A model generated the notes under the pieces. That model had not been told where the DNA came from. It saw only the letters and a program-made list of their open reading frames with translations, and made no database searches. Of a DNA stretch of 64,000 nt, positions 40,398-64,000 are shown piece after piece; within the stretch, counting starts at the first letter, position 1; each line of letters starts with the position of its first letter. This stretch comes from Branchiostoma belcheri (Eukaryota > Chordata > Leptocardii > Amphioxiformes > Branchiostomatidae): positions 1,527,256 to 1,591,255 of the forward strand of contig NW_017804331.1 in the NCBI RefSeq assembly GCF_001625305.1, written 5' to 3'. The position numbers were made by a program, and so were the translations under genes.

Positions 40398-41987
40398 CTG
40401 GCAGTGTTCACAAAAAATACAGTACATGTCGTACACTGTCGTACACAAGTGCCCACTGACCCTTGGTATCCAGAAAATCATCATTGATCACACAAGGTAC
40501 TAACGAGATCCATGAAATAAAACAATTATGTACAATACAACAATTATGATTCACTACATGCAGCAAGAAAGGTCAGGGGTCATTCATCTGAATATCTAAA
40601 TATCATTTTACTATTGCCAACTTGAAAACTAAAGTAAAGACACATATTTTGTTGTATGGTATATACTGAGTTCTTTGCTACAACATCTAAATGAATCTTA
40701 TCAGTCGACGTTTACCAAGGATGGTAGCCGACATGTTGTTTTGTAGCCAAGATCCCAGTATAGCAGTTAACTGTTAAATTTGTTCATACATGTTTCAAAA
40801 AGAGAGAAGAGATCCTGTAGTTAGATCCTGTAGATAGAGAAATAGCACACGAATGTAACAATTGCTTCTTCTATTCTTGCTACCAAGTTATTTAACTTAA
40901 GTGTATCTGGCCCGTGTAGGGCGTGAACATGCAATAAAGTTCATTGTCATTGATTTATTTACCAACCTGATGAAAGTATTTACGGAAATCCACGTATTAC
41001 CGGTATCTGAGATTACTGTTTTGTCTTCATTTCAATGGAAGGGACTGATCTAACGTTAGGTTCTTGGAACCGTAGCCCTGTCCTTGGTGCTGAACGCTAA
41101 TCTCTATTCGCCCTGTCCTTAGTGCTGAACTACGTTCAAGGTGATTCCTAACTGACAGACGTTTTTGTAACGTTTGCTCCCTTATCTGGTGTTCCAAGCG
41201 TTACATAAAATCACACGAATGTTGACAAACCTTATATTGGCGCTGGACGTCCTTGGAATATGGACTGACGGAACTTTGACGTCAAAACTCGTTTGAAATG
41301 CGTGGTTGTTTGACTTGCCCTTTCTGAGGTCTACGTCACATATCAACAAAAGATTCTAAAAAGTAGTGCGCGGCGTAAGATGTTAACAGGCTCCATATTA
41401 AGCATATTGACTTCATGTCAAAGATTACGCATATTTTTTTATAATCAGTCATCCTTTTTTGGTTACATTGTCGTGCGAAATACTTAAAATATCCTCAAAA
41501 TATAGACAATACAGCCCCCTATATTCTGGCCTTGATGGACTATTCCATCATACTGACCAATCAGAGAGGACCACTATGCCCGACCAATACTGTAGCACTC
41601 CGCCGTGATACGGCCGTCAGTGTAAACATCATGGTAGACCACTAGCCGCTAGCTTGCACTGAATGTACTCTTTTAAAACCATAATATTGACTATCTACAA
41701 GCCTTAGATCAATTTAAAAATTTCACTATTGGTTTATGTGTAGTAAAACGTAAATAATATATTCTAGTAGGACCATATTGGACAAAAATAAATCAACAAT
41801 CTTGCTCAAACTGCTTTGTGCCTGTCGTGGTTACTCGGAGCCGCAGCACTCACTGCCTCGTCACCAGCCGGCCTCCGCCGTTCAGGAAGTAATGAGTTAC
41901 AGATGAGAATGCAGTAATTTATATATGCTCAATTCCGACAGCTACGGAGGTTTGCGAGTGCTGTCCAGTTCGGGACCAACAGCCAAG
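40398..41987. other. Divergent spacer between F-box gene and glutaminyl cyclase
   Basis: Both 5' ends should lie here. A LINE-like 3' tail occupies 40789-40960 (ends gaacatgcaataaagttcat). No TATA box with convincing spacing was seen; 41820-41890 is locally GC-rich. A direct repeat around 41060-41130 (ccctgtccttagtgctgaac) is present. Confidence 0.5.
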
Positions 41988-54830
<12,843 letters not shown>

Positions 54831-54901
54831 CTAAAGGCAGACCTGTAGACAAACTTTAATCTCCAAGCAGGTGTTTTGGTAGCTGAAAAGTACCAAATGA
54901 T

Positions 54902-55132
54902 CACGAAAGTTCATCTGTGTTGGTAGTTATAGTAAAATGTTGAACTTTTAACATTTCAACACACGCATTACACGGAGGTCAAGTCTTCAGCGACCACTGT
55001 CGCCTTCATCAGGATGATTATGGTCTTGTATTGGTCATTAATTATCCTGATGAAGGCGACAGTGGTCACTAAAAATTTGATCTCTGTATAATTTGTATGT
55101 TGGAATAAAGTTCAACATTTTACTATAATACA
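54902..55132. mobile_element. Foldback element, 'gttgaactttattcc' family, copy 2
   Basis: Starts with the inverted box gaaagttcatctgtgttggt, then gtaaaatgttgaacttttaa, and ends gttcaacattttactataat. The centre again has cctgatgaaggcgacagtgg. It lies 70 bases after the QPCT stop and may supply its aataaa (near 55101). Confidence 0.7.
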
Positions 55133-56309
55133 GCAGTATCAAATTTGCCAGGCAGTATCCATAAGCCAGACAGTATCTGTTGGCCACTGGACTCTCCTCT
55201 GGCCAATGGATACTGCCTTGCCACCGTATGATTTGATTGGAGATTAGACAAACTTAACCGTCCCCCTGTTGCCGCCAAACCCCATACTAGTAACCAGTCC
55301 AGATCTGGTGCCAAACAGCTACCTTAGCGTACCTAAACCTCACCCTGCCAGGGCCTTTCTTTCTTTATTCAAGTTGCACAACAAGTGTAAACTGGTCATG
55401 CACAAGGGAACTGTTACTCAAGCAACAGTTACTGGATAGATTTTGAAATAAATAAGGGAGGACTTCCACCACCTAAACCTTCATAACATCAACCCACAGG
55501 ATAGAGGCAAATGGCGAGCTGCCATCAAGCCTCAGCATCAGTGTGCAAGCACGTCTAACCCTCGTGAGTGAGTCAGTCAGTCATTTCAAGTAGCATCCAC
55601 AAGTTTTTGTCAGTGACTGGACAGTCAGTATGTGTTTCTCCTGTGGGTTGTCTTTCTTTCAGTCTAGTCACAGACAAAAAGTAGTGGGTGCTGCATAAAC
55701 CGTCTGACAGTTCTCAAAATCTATCCAGTTGCTTGTGAAGTAACTGTTTTCTTGTGTATCTCATTACCTGGATGTGTAACCTTTATCGACGTATTGGTAA
55801 TGGGTGAGATAGCTGGACAATGTTAACCCTGGCACCAAATTTGTATTGGTTATAGGGTTAGGCAGCAGGGAGAAGGTTAAAGAAATTGTCTACGAACTGG
55901 TCACTGAAGGAACCAAGGAGAGAGGGTGAAAGAATTTTAACATATGTCATAATAAAAGCTATTTGACCAAAGTTGTGTTTTGTGAATTGTAATGTGTAGA
56001 AGACTCTGTCGGGATTGAAACTGGTTACAGCGTATTTGTAACGGTTCAGTCTCCTGGGGATCTTGTCTTCCAAGTGATCATTGGAACACTATCATCAACA
56101 CTACACAAGAGAAATGCAAATAACTCTACTGCTGAAGTCTGGTACACTATTGTACACTATTATTGTAGGGTGGAACTCTTTGCCACCAAGGACAGTAGGG
56201 GTATTCTAGATCTCATCACTAGATAGCTTTAAACAATGATTCCAGTTAGATGTGAAAAGGTTGGATGTAACTTGTTGTTTGGTGTAATGTAGCCAGCTGC
56301 TGCCCCGTG

Positions 56310-56440
56310 CCTGCAAAGCCGGTGTGTTACACTGAAGGGTGCTTATACGAGCTATAACGTTACAGATACAGAAGCTGGTGTGTTATACCGAAGGGCGGTA
56401 TACCTGCTACATGTACATACAGATACACAGCTGCTAAAGT
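56310..56440 (-). repeat. 50-bp dispersed minisatellite, about 2 units, inverted
   Basis: Units ccggtgtgttacactgaagg and gctggtgtgttataccgaag with agatacagaagc between them; same family as position 1. Confidence 0.8.
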
Positions 56441-57408
56441 TGTATTGGGGACATCCTTGTTCCACCAGTTCCTTGGCTGGAGCACAGGATGTGCCTTTTA
56501 CACAGCCCAACTGAACCGCTAAAAGTGCAATCCTCAAACTCCTGGTGTTTTAAGAAACCCTTGCCACTGTAAGCTGTATGGCTCAAGAATTACTAGGGCA
56601 TATAAATTATGTCTTCACTGAAAACATAGCCTGTAGAAACATGGTGATTAAAGTTTAATGTTATGAATTGTGGGTGGATGCCCAAAATGCTACATAACAA
56701 ACAAAAGTTTTAGCACAGCTACCATCACTGTTTATGTTTTACACCGACCAGCATTGGAGCAAATATAAACTGACTAGGATGGTACCCAAAGTATAATAAT
56801 CTTACAACTGATTTTGGTGTGAATTCAGGGCTTGTATGCGCATATAGAATTGTATGACCAGAACCAGAAACATTGTTGGGTATAAACCAGAGCTACTCAA
56901 GTGTTCTTGTGACAACTTTCTTCAGAGAACCTGTATTTTTGATGTTACAAAGATATTGAAGGTGATTGGGACCGTGCTGTGAAGTTCCTGTCTGCGAACG
57001 AGTCTCGTATCCGGGTGGAGTCTATATTTTCAAGAGAAAAGAAGACCTCACAAATTAACATCACCATCAATGGAAGTGCAGTATGATGGTAGCAAAGGAT
57101 TAAACAAGGTCTACGCATTGAAAAATGTTTGATGTAAGTTCAAGAATTATAGCCGAATTCTGTTTTAAGTTATGGCGATTGTAAATGAAGGCTTGTGTTG
57201 TGTTGTGCACCTCGTTTTGTGTGCTAATTTTAATGACATATAATGTATCTTTGTCCTGCAGGACTAGTTCATTCCAGAAAGTAGGGATCGAAAGTTATGT
57301 TTCTTAATCAAAGATGGAGATGATTTTATGTTTTATTTCATAAAAACAGGTGTAACCACATACATTACTGCTACAATTAAATATTGTGCAGGTGTAAAAT
57401 GTACATTA

Positions 57409-57752
57409 GGCCACACCAATTTAATTTGTTGGTTCTCGGATTTTGCCTCTGCTTTTCTTTCCGAATTGCAAAAAAAAAAAAAGATTCTTGTTCTGAATCA
57501 ATTAAAAAACGCTCATATTTTGCCCCCAACGGTTGTGGAAAGTCCTTTCCTTCCTAGTTGTTACAGTTTTTTCCATCTGTCAATGCAGTGGTTTGATTAA
57601 AAGTTCAAAATTCATTGTTGAAATTTTAGCTCAGCCTTTTGTGTTGACTTAATGGCTCCTATCGAAGCATTTGGGGCTATAATAGGATGCCCTAGCACTT
57701 CTTTTTTTTTTTCTGAAAGATCCGAGAACCAAGAAATTAATTTGGAGTGGCC
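57409..57752. mobile_element. PIF/Harbinger-like MITE, copy 2 (344 bp)
   Basis: Same ends and interior as 51544-51912, flanked by TTA on both sides (57406-57408 and 57753-57755). Confidence 0.9.
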
Positions 57753-58547
57753 TTATGTTGATATTTTGTTTGTGGGGCAGATCAAAAAGACCAGACTGAC
57801 AGATATGCAGAACTGGTGAAAGCATTGTCATAGGAAGGGTTTTTGTGTTAATTCTGTGTCACAATAGATGTAACGTTAAGCTTAATTGGATAATAAATCG
57901 TTCAAAGTCTCAAATGCCCTTAACGTTTTAAGTGCTTATTTTCGTAGCAGTGTTGGCACTAGACAGATGATCATATTTCAGGATATTGAATTATGAGTTT
58001 GGCCCAAAGAAAGCACAATAGAAGATGTGAACAAATTTAACCGCTGGGAACAATGCATGACACTGATATTTGCTTAGTCTCCACCAGACTCGTTTGCAGG
58101 CTGAATAAATTATAGTAGAAATTGGCCTAAATCTTAAAAAGATTGTAACTGGCCATGCTAGTTGACCAGCCATAGAGAGTCCAGTCTGTGCAGACAAACT
58201 GGGCCCTGGTAACATAATGTAATCCAACACCATCGGCTGTCTTAGAAGCATCAGTTACCATGGTGACAGACGTCTGCTCCAGGTCATTGACCTTTTGTGT
58301 TTGGACCGAATAAGAAGAAACAGTGAAAACAAAATGTTTTTCTTCTGCGTAAACAAAATGTAGCCACCATCGCAAGAGGCCACCTCGACCCGGAACGATT
58401 TCCCTTGTTGTAATGCGTGGCCTCGGACTGCGGTCAGTCGCCGGTTCAAGGTTCGGTCAATTTACAGCAGAACGAATGAGTTCGCTCGGAATCAAGGATC
58501 ATCAAGGACTTGGCTGAATAAAACAGTCACCAGCCGCGGAAAAAAAC

Positions 58548-59441
58548 ATGCCGGAGACGGAGACAGCGGGAGTCGAGGGGAAATCGGAGCTTGTTTTCTT
58601 CGTCAATGGCAGAAAGGTAACGTTAACTTAACGTTAACTCTAGAGAAAAGTTCAAGTTCCGCACTGGGCCGCCCAGTGTTGGACTCGAGAGAAAATGGCG
58701 TCACCACTATAAATCCAGATTCTCTGCATTGGTTTAAAGTTTCCAGTGCTGAACGGCCCAGTGCCGAAGCTCCCTCCAAAGCTGAATCTTGTCTCGGGTG
58801 CCAGTGCTCAGATTTCTGCGTAACGTAACGTTATATGTGCGGAAGGAAAGTTTAATACTTTCCGACAAGTATAGGCTGGTCCAAAGGTCAGTCAGCACTT
58901 AAGTTACCCAATGACGGCTTCCGCATAGCCTCCTTCGCAGTCCTGTTGGGCGTCGGCGTTATTTTTTCTCTGAGCGACGCGAGTAATATGCGGCCGCGAG
59001 GGACGATTTGCTGCCGAGGGACTTTTTGCCACGGAGAGAAGGTTTCGCGCTCCAACAAGACTGCTTGCAGTGAAAAGGACCTCGGATTAAGCCAGCCTTC
59101 CATAGAGGCTATTAACATGTTCGCGCAGGTCCAATTCACATGTTCGCGCAAGGGTAATTCACAGATACGCGAAACCTTCTCTCCGTGGCAAAAAGTCCCT
59201 TGGCAGCAAATCGTCCCTCGCGGCGGCATATTACTCGCGTCGCTCAGAGAAAAATAACGGCGACGCCCAACAAGACTGCGAAGGAGGCTAGCTTCTGCAC
59301 CGGATTTATTAGCAGTGATGAATAAAGAAAGCCACGTTTACATTAAGTGTGTGTGTGTGTGTGTTTGTTTGTGTGTACGCGCGAGCGTGTGTGTGTGTCT
59401 GTGTGTATGTATGTGTGAGCGTGTGTGTGTGTGTGTGTGAG

Positions 59442-59484
<43 letters not shown>

Positions 59485-59700
59485 AAGCGTGTGTGTGTGT
59501 CTGTATGTGTGTGTGTGTGTGTATGTGTGTGTTTGTGTGCACGCGCGAGCGTGTGTGTGTGTGTGTTTGTGTGAGCGTGTATGCGTGGTGTGTGTGTGTG
59601 TGTAGGTGTGTGGTGTGTGTGTGTGCCTGTGCATGCATATGTGTGTGTGTGTGTGTGTGTGTGTGAGCGTGTCTGTGTGTGTGTGAGCGTGTGCGTTATA

Positions 59701-59745
<45 letters not shown>

Positions 59746-62700
59746 CGTGTGCGTATGTATGTGTGTGCATGTGTGGCAATGAGTCAATTATATAACATTA
59801 CATATAAGTGTAGCTACCTTTGTCTTTATTTGTGATTTTGATTGTGATTACAACAGATGTAGCCCTTTTGGGGTTTTGCTACGTCGGCCCTGAAAATGAC
59901 GGTTTGTGTCGGAGCAGTTTCCAATGCTCAGGGTTGGAGTTTTTCAGTCCCAAAGTCAACTCCTCACCACTGTGCTGACATAACCTCCCCGCCGGAGGTC
60001 TTGTGCAGAAGGCACGTTCAGCACCATGGACAGCGAGTGCTTTGAAAGAAACCCTGAAGGGTTGCAACTCTCATCAAGTCTAAGATTCGTTCCAATACAT
60101 TTTTTGTGCACGTCAATGATGACTTGGTGTGCTGTTGGGTGTTGCTTCTTATGGCAACAGGTAAGGAGGGGAATATTCTGTTGGCACAACAAATAAAAGA
60201 AAATGTATGAAGGCTTTTCTCTTGACTGTAGGTTGTGGACCAGGATGTTGACCCAGAGATGACCCTATTGACCTACCTCAGGACAAAATGTATCCTTCTG
60301 TACTGCACCTTTTTCCAAATTCCAGACAGGTGTCTTACATGCACCCTGTATTCATGATTTTTGAAATACTTTAACTTACATTTCATGCATCATCTATTGG
60401 AAATGTAATGGAACCCATGCTCCGAGTACATAGTCATCCTCAATCCACCCATTGCATAAAAGACCTCTTCCTACCAAGTGAATGTACAACGTATGAGAAA
60501 ATATTTATGATGGTGAATGCCTGGAAGAAATAAATGTTGTTGAGATTCCTTAACAGTTGACCAGTGCGCCTGACAGGAGCGAAGCTGGGCTGCGGGGAGG
60601 GAGGCTGTGGAGCCTGTACTGTCATGGTGTCCAGGTACAGCCAGGCACAGGGGAAAGTGCTGTATCCTTTTCATACAGTATCTACATCTGTCTTTTATAA
60701 CCATGTTTTGGCATAACACAGCGTTTTGGCCCAGTGCGAAATAGATGTAGATGTAGACACCAGCTTCTGTATCTGTATAGCCAGTGTAACCATCCTTTGG
60801 CATAACACACCAGCTTCTGCATCTGTCTAGTTGAACATTTGGCATAACACACCAGCTTCTGTATCTGTATCTGTATAGCTAGTATAACCACCCTTGTACG
60901 GTACATAGTGTATGTGTACACATTACTGGGTAGCATCATGTACATGTACTAGGGTGGAGGTTTTCAGCAAATGTGTGTGGTCAGAAGTAGGGGGTTTCTT
61001 AACCCAGAGACTTGTGAATTAGAGTTGATAAAGGCCTAGGATAAAAGATGTGCATTTTCCTGAGCGTTGCCCTTCAGTCACCTTGCTGTGAATGCCTGTC
61101 CTGTTCATATTTGTTCCCTATATACTATAAATAAATTAGAGGTGATATATATTAAAGTAGGATAAAAGATGTGCATTTTCCTGAGCGCTGCCCTGCAGCC
61201 ACCTTGCCGTGAACGCCTGCCTCGCTCCCATCTGCTCCCTACACGGCGCGGCTGTCACCACAGTGGAGGGGATCGGCAGCACCCGGACCAGACTGCACCC
61301 TGCACAGGTCAGGTTCTCACCTTCTCTCCTGTAAAGTTAGTTAGTTAAAGTCCTTCTCTCCTGCAAAGTTAGTTAGTTGAAGTCCTTCTCTCCTGTAAAG
61401 TTAGTTAGTTGAAGTCCTTCTCTCCTGTAAAGTTAGTTAGTTAAAGTCCTTCTCTGCTGTAAAGTTAGTTAGTTGAAGTCCTTCTCTCCTGTAAAGTTAG
61501 TTAGTTGAAGTCCTTCTCTCCTGTAAAGTTAGTTAGTTAAACTCCTTCTCTCCTGTAAAGTTAGTTAGTTAAAGTCCTTCTCTCCTGTAAAGTTAGTTAG
61601 TTGAAGTCCTTCTCTCCTGTAAAGTTAGTTAGTTAAAGTCCTTCTCTGCTGTAAAGTTAGTTAGTTGAAGTCCTTCTCTCCTGTAAAGTTAGTTAGTTAA
61701 ACTCCTTCTCTCCTGTAAAGTTGGTTAGTTAAAGTCCTCTCCTGTAAAGTTAGTTAGTTAAAGTCCTCTCCTGTAAAGTTAGTTAGTTGAAGTCCTCTCC
61801 TGTAAAGTTAGTTAGTTAAAGTCCTTCTCTCCTGTAAAGTTAGTTAGTTGAAGTTCTTCCTGCACCACATGGTGTATAAGGCCGCCGCCAGGACCAGACT
61901 GCACCCTGTACAGGTCAGGTTCTTAGCAGTAGATGAATAATACTTAGTCTGGTAGAATCAGTGTAATAACGCTCGTTATTCAACAACCAGTATCCTTTTA
62001 CACATACAGTATCTGCATCTGTCTTTTATAACCATGTTTTGGCATAACACTGTTTTTGGCCCAGTGCAAAATAGATGTAGATGTAGACACCAGCTTCTGT
62101 ATCTGTATAGCCAGTGTAACCATCCTTTGGCGTAACACACCAGCTTCTGTATCTGTATAGCCGGTGTAACCGCCCTTCGGCGTAACACACCAGCTTCTGT
62201 ATCTGTATAGCCAGTGTAACCATCCTTTGGCGTAACACACCAGCTTCTGTATCTGTATAGCCGGTGTAACCGTCCTTTGGCATAACACACCAGCTTCTGT
62301 ATCTGTCTAGTTGAACATTTGGTACACACCAGCAGCAGCAACACAAATCAGTACCAGTCACTGCCTTGAAGAAGGTGACAGACAGTCACTGAAACGCAGC
62401 TGATGTGAAAACCCACTGGTTGGTATACAGTCTCTTGCCAACAAATGGGAATCTTATAGAATCTCTTTTAAAGTTAAACCTACTACATGTACCTGTCATC
62501 AATAGCATAATGTAGTCAGCACCATGCTGCTGTCAATTTATGGTGTTATTTGCCTGTAAATTTTAAGGGAAAATCATTACTGGGAAAGATCTAAAAGTCT
62601 TTCCCAGTACTGATTTTCCCTATTCTTGTGCCTCCTATATTATAAGTATACACAAAATCTCATTTGAAAGGAAATCTATGGTCAGCCTTATGCAGTTTGT

Positions 62701-63875
62701 GTTTTATGTGTTTAATTTTGTGCCCCCCCCCCCAGGAGAGGCTAGCAAAGGCTCACGGGTCCCAGTGTGGGTTCTGTAAACAACAGTTTAGTATTGTCAG
62801 CCCCAGTCTGATTTGCCTGTAAAGCGTGTGTTTTAAACTGTTGATTTGCCCTACCAGGAGAGGATAACGAAGGCCCACGGGTCCCAGTGTGGGTTCTGTT
62901 TTGTTTGTTTTTATTTGTTTACCCAGGGGGTACATATCGCCATAAGGCGTTTTTCAATGTGCCCTGCAGGCATACATAAATAAAATATTCAAGAAAATAA
63001 CAGATACAACAAAATGATAAGTCAACTTATAAGTACAAATTAAAGTCAACTTAGTACAAATGAAAGTAAAAGTACTATATAATGCCGCAGTGTACCAACA
63101 GTGTAGCATAGTACTATATAATGCCGCAATGTACCAACAGTGTAGCATAGTCAGCCTAATGAAGTTTGATTTGCCTGTACAGTTTGTGTCTTAAACTGTT
63201 GATTTGCCCCACCAGGAGAGACTAGCGAAGGCCCACGGGTCCCAGTGTGGGTTCTGCACCCCGGGGATCGTCATGTCCATGTACACCTTACTGCGCAACC
63301 ACCCCTGCCCAGACATGGACCAGTTGGAGGCAGCCTTTCAGGGTAAATAGTGCATAATATCACATCATACACTAACACTCACTCACTATCCGGTTTATCG
63401 TGTATGGTTGGACCCGTCTGCCGAGGGTTTAGACGTGCTTGCACTGCAATACTGAGGCTAATATATGATATAAGATATTATGTTATTTCTGATTGTGAAA
63501 CATGTCTGAAGTTTGCAGAGCATCTTCCAGACTCTTTTGTGTGCTGCATTCTTCCACGGCTTTTTCTTCACCTGAGATCTGTCACTTCTGCTAACTCATA
63601 AGGTGTATTCTGCTCAAGAGAACTCTTCCTCTAGACCTGACTTTATGCTTTATACAAGGTCTGATTGTTAGTCTCATTGTGAGTCTTGGTTCAGCACTTT
63701 TACCTATTCACTATTTGATACTAATAACGTACCAGATGGATATGAAGTCATGACAAGAGTTTCGAAATTGCAAAGATGCAAAATGTGCAATAAAAGGTTT
63801 CCATTTCCTCCAGGTAACCTGTGCAGGTGTACTGGCTACAGACCAATCTTGGAGGGATACAAGACTTTCACCAAG
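58548..63875 (+). CDS. XDH: Xanthine dehydrogenase, N-terminal iron-sulfur part (6 exons, continues past window)
   Basis: Exons: 58548-58616, 60232-60289, 60565-60661, 61199-61307, 63216-63342 and 63814-63875. They join in phase to 174 codons. XDH oxidises hypoxanthine to xanthine and urate using molybdopterin, two [2Fe-2S] clusters and FAD. Residues 1-174 cover both iron-sulfur domains. The plant-ferredoxin-like cluster is [13 protein letters not shown] plus [12 protein letters not shown]; the second is [16 protein letters not shown] plus [11 protein letters not shown]. The family start LVFFVNGRK follows a short N-terminal extension. The acceptor of exon 3 is the second of two nearby AGs (60564); the first, at 60556, would break the frame. 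Donors of exons 2 and 3 are both the weak GTATCC. Partial copies of exons 4 and 5 lie in the introns. Aldehyde oxidase is the alternative, but the sequence fits XDH better. Confidence 0.93.
58928..59288. mobile_element. Inverted-repeat element, GCCTCCTTCGCAG family, copy 2 (361 bp)
   Basis: About 130-base arms start GCCTCCTTCGCAGTCCTGTT and contain ccacggagagaaggtttcgc and gcagcaaatcgtccctcgcg or complements. TA flanks both sides (58926-58927 and 59289-59290). It lies in XDH intron 1. Confidence 0.88.
59346..59775. repeat. Long (GT)n tract with GAGC interruptions
   Basis: About 430 bases of alternating GT with recurrent gtgagcgtgt and gcgcgagcgtg in XDH intron 1. Such sequence can form Z-DNA. 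The open frames of Cys-Val or Thr-His repeats over it are not genes. Confidence 0.95.
60713..60895 (+). repeat. 50-bp dispersed minisatellite, about 3 units
   Basis: Units with accagcttctgtatctgtat and agtgtaaccatcctttggca, just after XDH exon 3. The block and its flank (tatctgcatctgtcttttat) are repeated at 61999-62335. Confidence 0.85.
61030..61120 (+). pseudogene. Copy of the acceptor edge of XDH exon 4
   Basis: The intron end (aggataaaagatgtgcattt, tcctgagcg) plus acceptor and about 48 exon bases precede the real exon by 123 bases. It reads [14 protein letters not shown] against [14 protein letters not shown], with several silent third-base differences. Confidence 0.8.
61316..61860. repeat. 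32-bp minisatellite, about 17 copies
   Basis: The unit agtccttctctcctgtaaag plus ttagttagttga repeats in XDH intron 4; several units lack four bases (ttct). Confidence 0.95.
61876..61922 (+). pseudogene. Copy of the 3' edge and donor of XDH exon 4
   Basis: The end of the exon (aggaccagactgcaccctgt plus acag) and following intron bases gtcaggttct recur beyond the 32-bp minisatellite, about 600 bases after the true donor. Confidence 0.8.
62035..62335 (+). repeat. 50-bp dispersed minisatellite, about 5 units
   Basis: The longest block of the family. Because 50 is not a multiple of three, all three minus-strand frames stay open with the same peptides; these are not genes. Confidence 0.9.
62734..62778 (+). 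pseudogene. First copy of the acceptor edge of XDH exon 5
   Basis: Acceptor cag, then 41 exon bases encoding [14 protein letters not shown], before the match ends at tgtaaac. The true exon starts at 63216. Confidence 0.85.
62853..62899 (+). pseudogene. Second copy of the acceptor edge of XDH exon 5
   Basis: The upstream tail (aactgttgatttgccctacc), acceptor and 41 exon bases ([13 protein letters not shown]) recur, ending at the same exon position as the first copy and then running into a ttgtttgttt repeat. Confidence 0.85.
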
Positions 63876-63939
63876 GTACAGATACATCTTGCCTGCTATG
63901 TTGTTAAAACTTGTGTGAGTAACATTCAGTACCAGGGAC

Positions 63940-64000
63940 AGCTCTGCGCGTGTGTGTGTGTGTGTGCACGCGTGTGTGTGTGTGTGTATGTGTGTGTGTA
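63940..64000. repeat. (GT)n microsatellite at window end
   Basis: A second GT/CACGCG tract in XDH intron 6, cut by the window edge. Confidence 0.9.

Larger units (their letters stand above)
54831..58547. other. QPCT to xanthine dehydrogenase spacer
   Basis: Contains the foldback at 54902, pieces of the gtagcatcc repeat, a 50-bp minisatellite block at 56310 and a Harbinger-like MITE at 57409. No gene was seen. A CpG-containing stretch at 58380-58547 precedes the XDH start and probably holds its promoter; no TATA box is evident. Confidence 0.6.

Noticed and set aside
59309..59835. Cys-Val and Thr-His repeat proteins in several frames
   Set aside because: Translation of a (GT)n tract.
61316..61860. 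CRISPR-like array
   Set aside because: The 32-bp units have no variable spacers; a minisatellite.
61976..62361. Three overlapping minus-strand frames of 96-122 codons with repeating peptides
   Set aside because: They arise from the 50-bp minisatellite, which stays open in all frames; the same peptides recur at 8432 and 60682.

Overview
The window is animal genomic DNA: small coding exons with GT-AG introns, dense short inverted-repeat transposons, microsatellites and one 20-base assembly gap. The protein families (SMG8, M14 carboxypeptidase, a large cadherin, an F-box protein, glutaminyl cyclase, xanthine dehydrogenase) and the very repeat-rich, non-vertebrate introns suggest an invertebrate deuterostome, most likely a cephalochordate (amphioxus). 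The species call is inference. All gene models were built by eye from splice sites, reading phase and family resemblance.

Layout. 1-10848 (+): the last 12 exons of SMG8, a nonsense-mediated-decay factor; its 5' end lies before the window. 12614-19168 (+): a complete eight-exon secreted metallocarboxypeptidase (M14, N/E subfamily) with a TATA box. 20720-37433 (+): a very large gene for a signal peptide, an N-terminal Thr-rich mucin domain, about 14 cadherin repeats, one membrane segment and a cytoplasmic tail with six 11-residue repeats carrying YxxM tyrosine motifs. 38225-40397 (-): a four-exon gene for a small protein with a C-terminal F-box, tail to tail with the mucin-cadherin. 41988-54830 (+): a complete eight-exon glutaminyl-peptide cyclotransferase, head to head with the F-box gene. 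58548-63875 (+), open at the window end: the first six exons of xanthine dehydrogenase, covering both [2Fe-2S] domains.

The genes have no evident common pathway; this is ordinary animal gene packing. The most unusual coding feature is the mucin-cadherin with its YxxM repeats. The most unusual non-coding feature is the set of truncated copies ('echoes') of exon edges, each with its splice site, scattered through the introns of SMG8 and xanthine dehydrogenase. Several echoes differ from the real exon almost only at synonymous positions.

The introns and spacers hold many non-autonomous DNA transposons whose ends and target duplications can be read directly: a hAT-like element, two PIF/Harbinger-like elements, a TAA-flanked element inside a minisatellite, TA-flanked elements and several foldback families. 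There are also LINE 3' ends, two tRNA-derived SINEs, and 23-bp, 32-bp and 50-bp minisatellites. One truncated LINE inserted 29 bp before a glutaminyl cyclase exon and duplicated a branch-point-like sequence.
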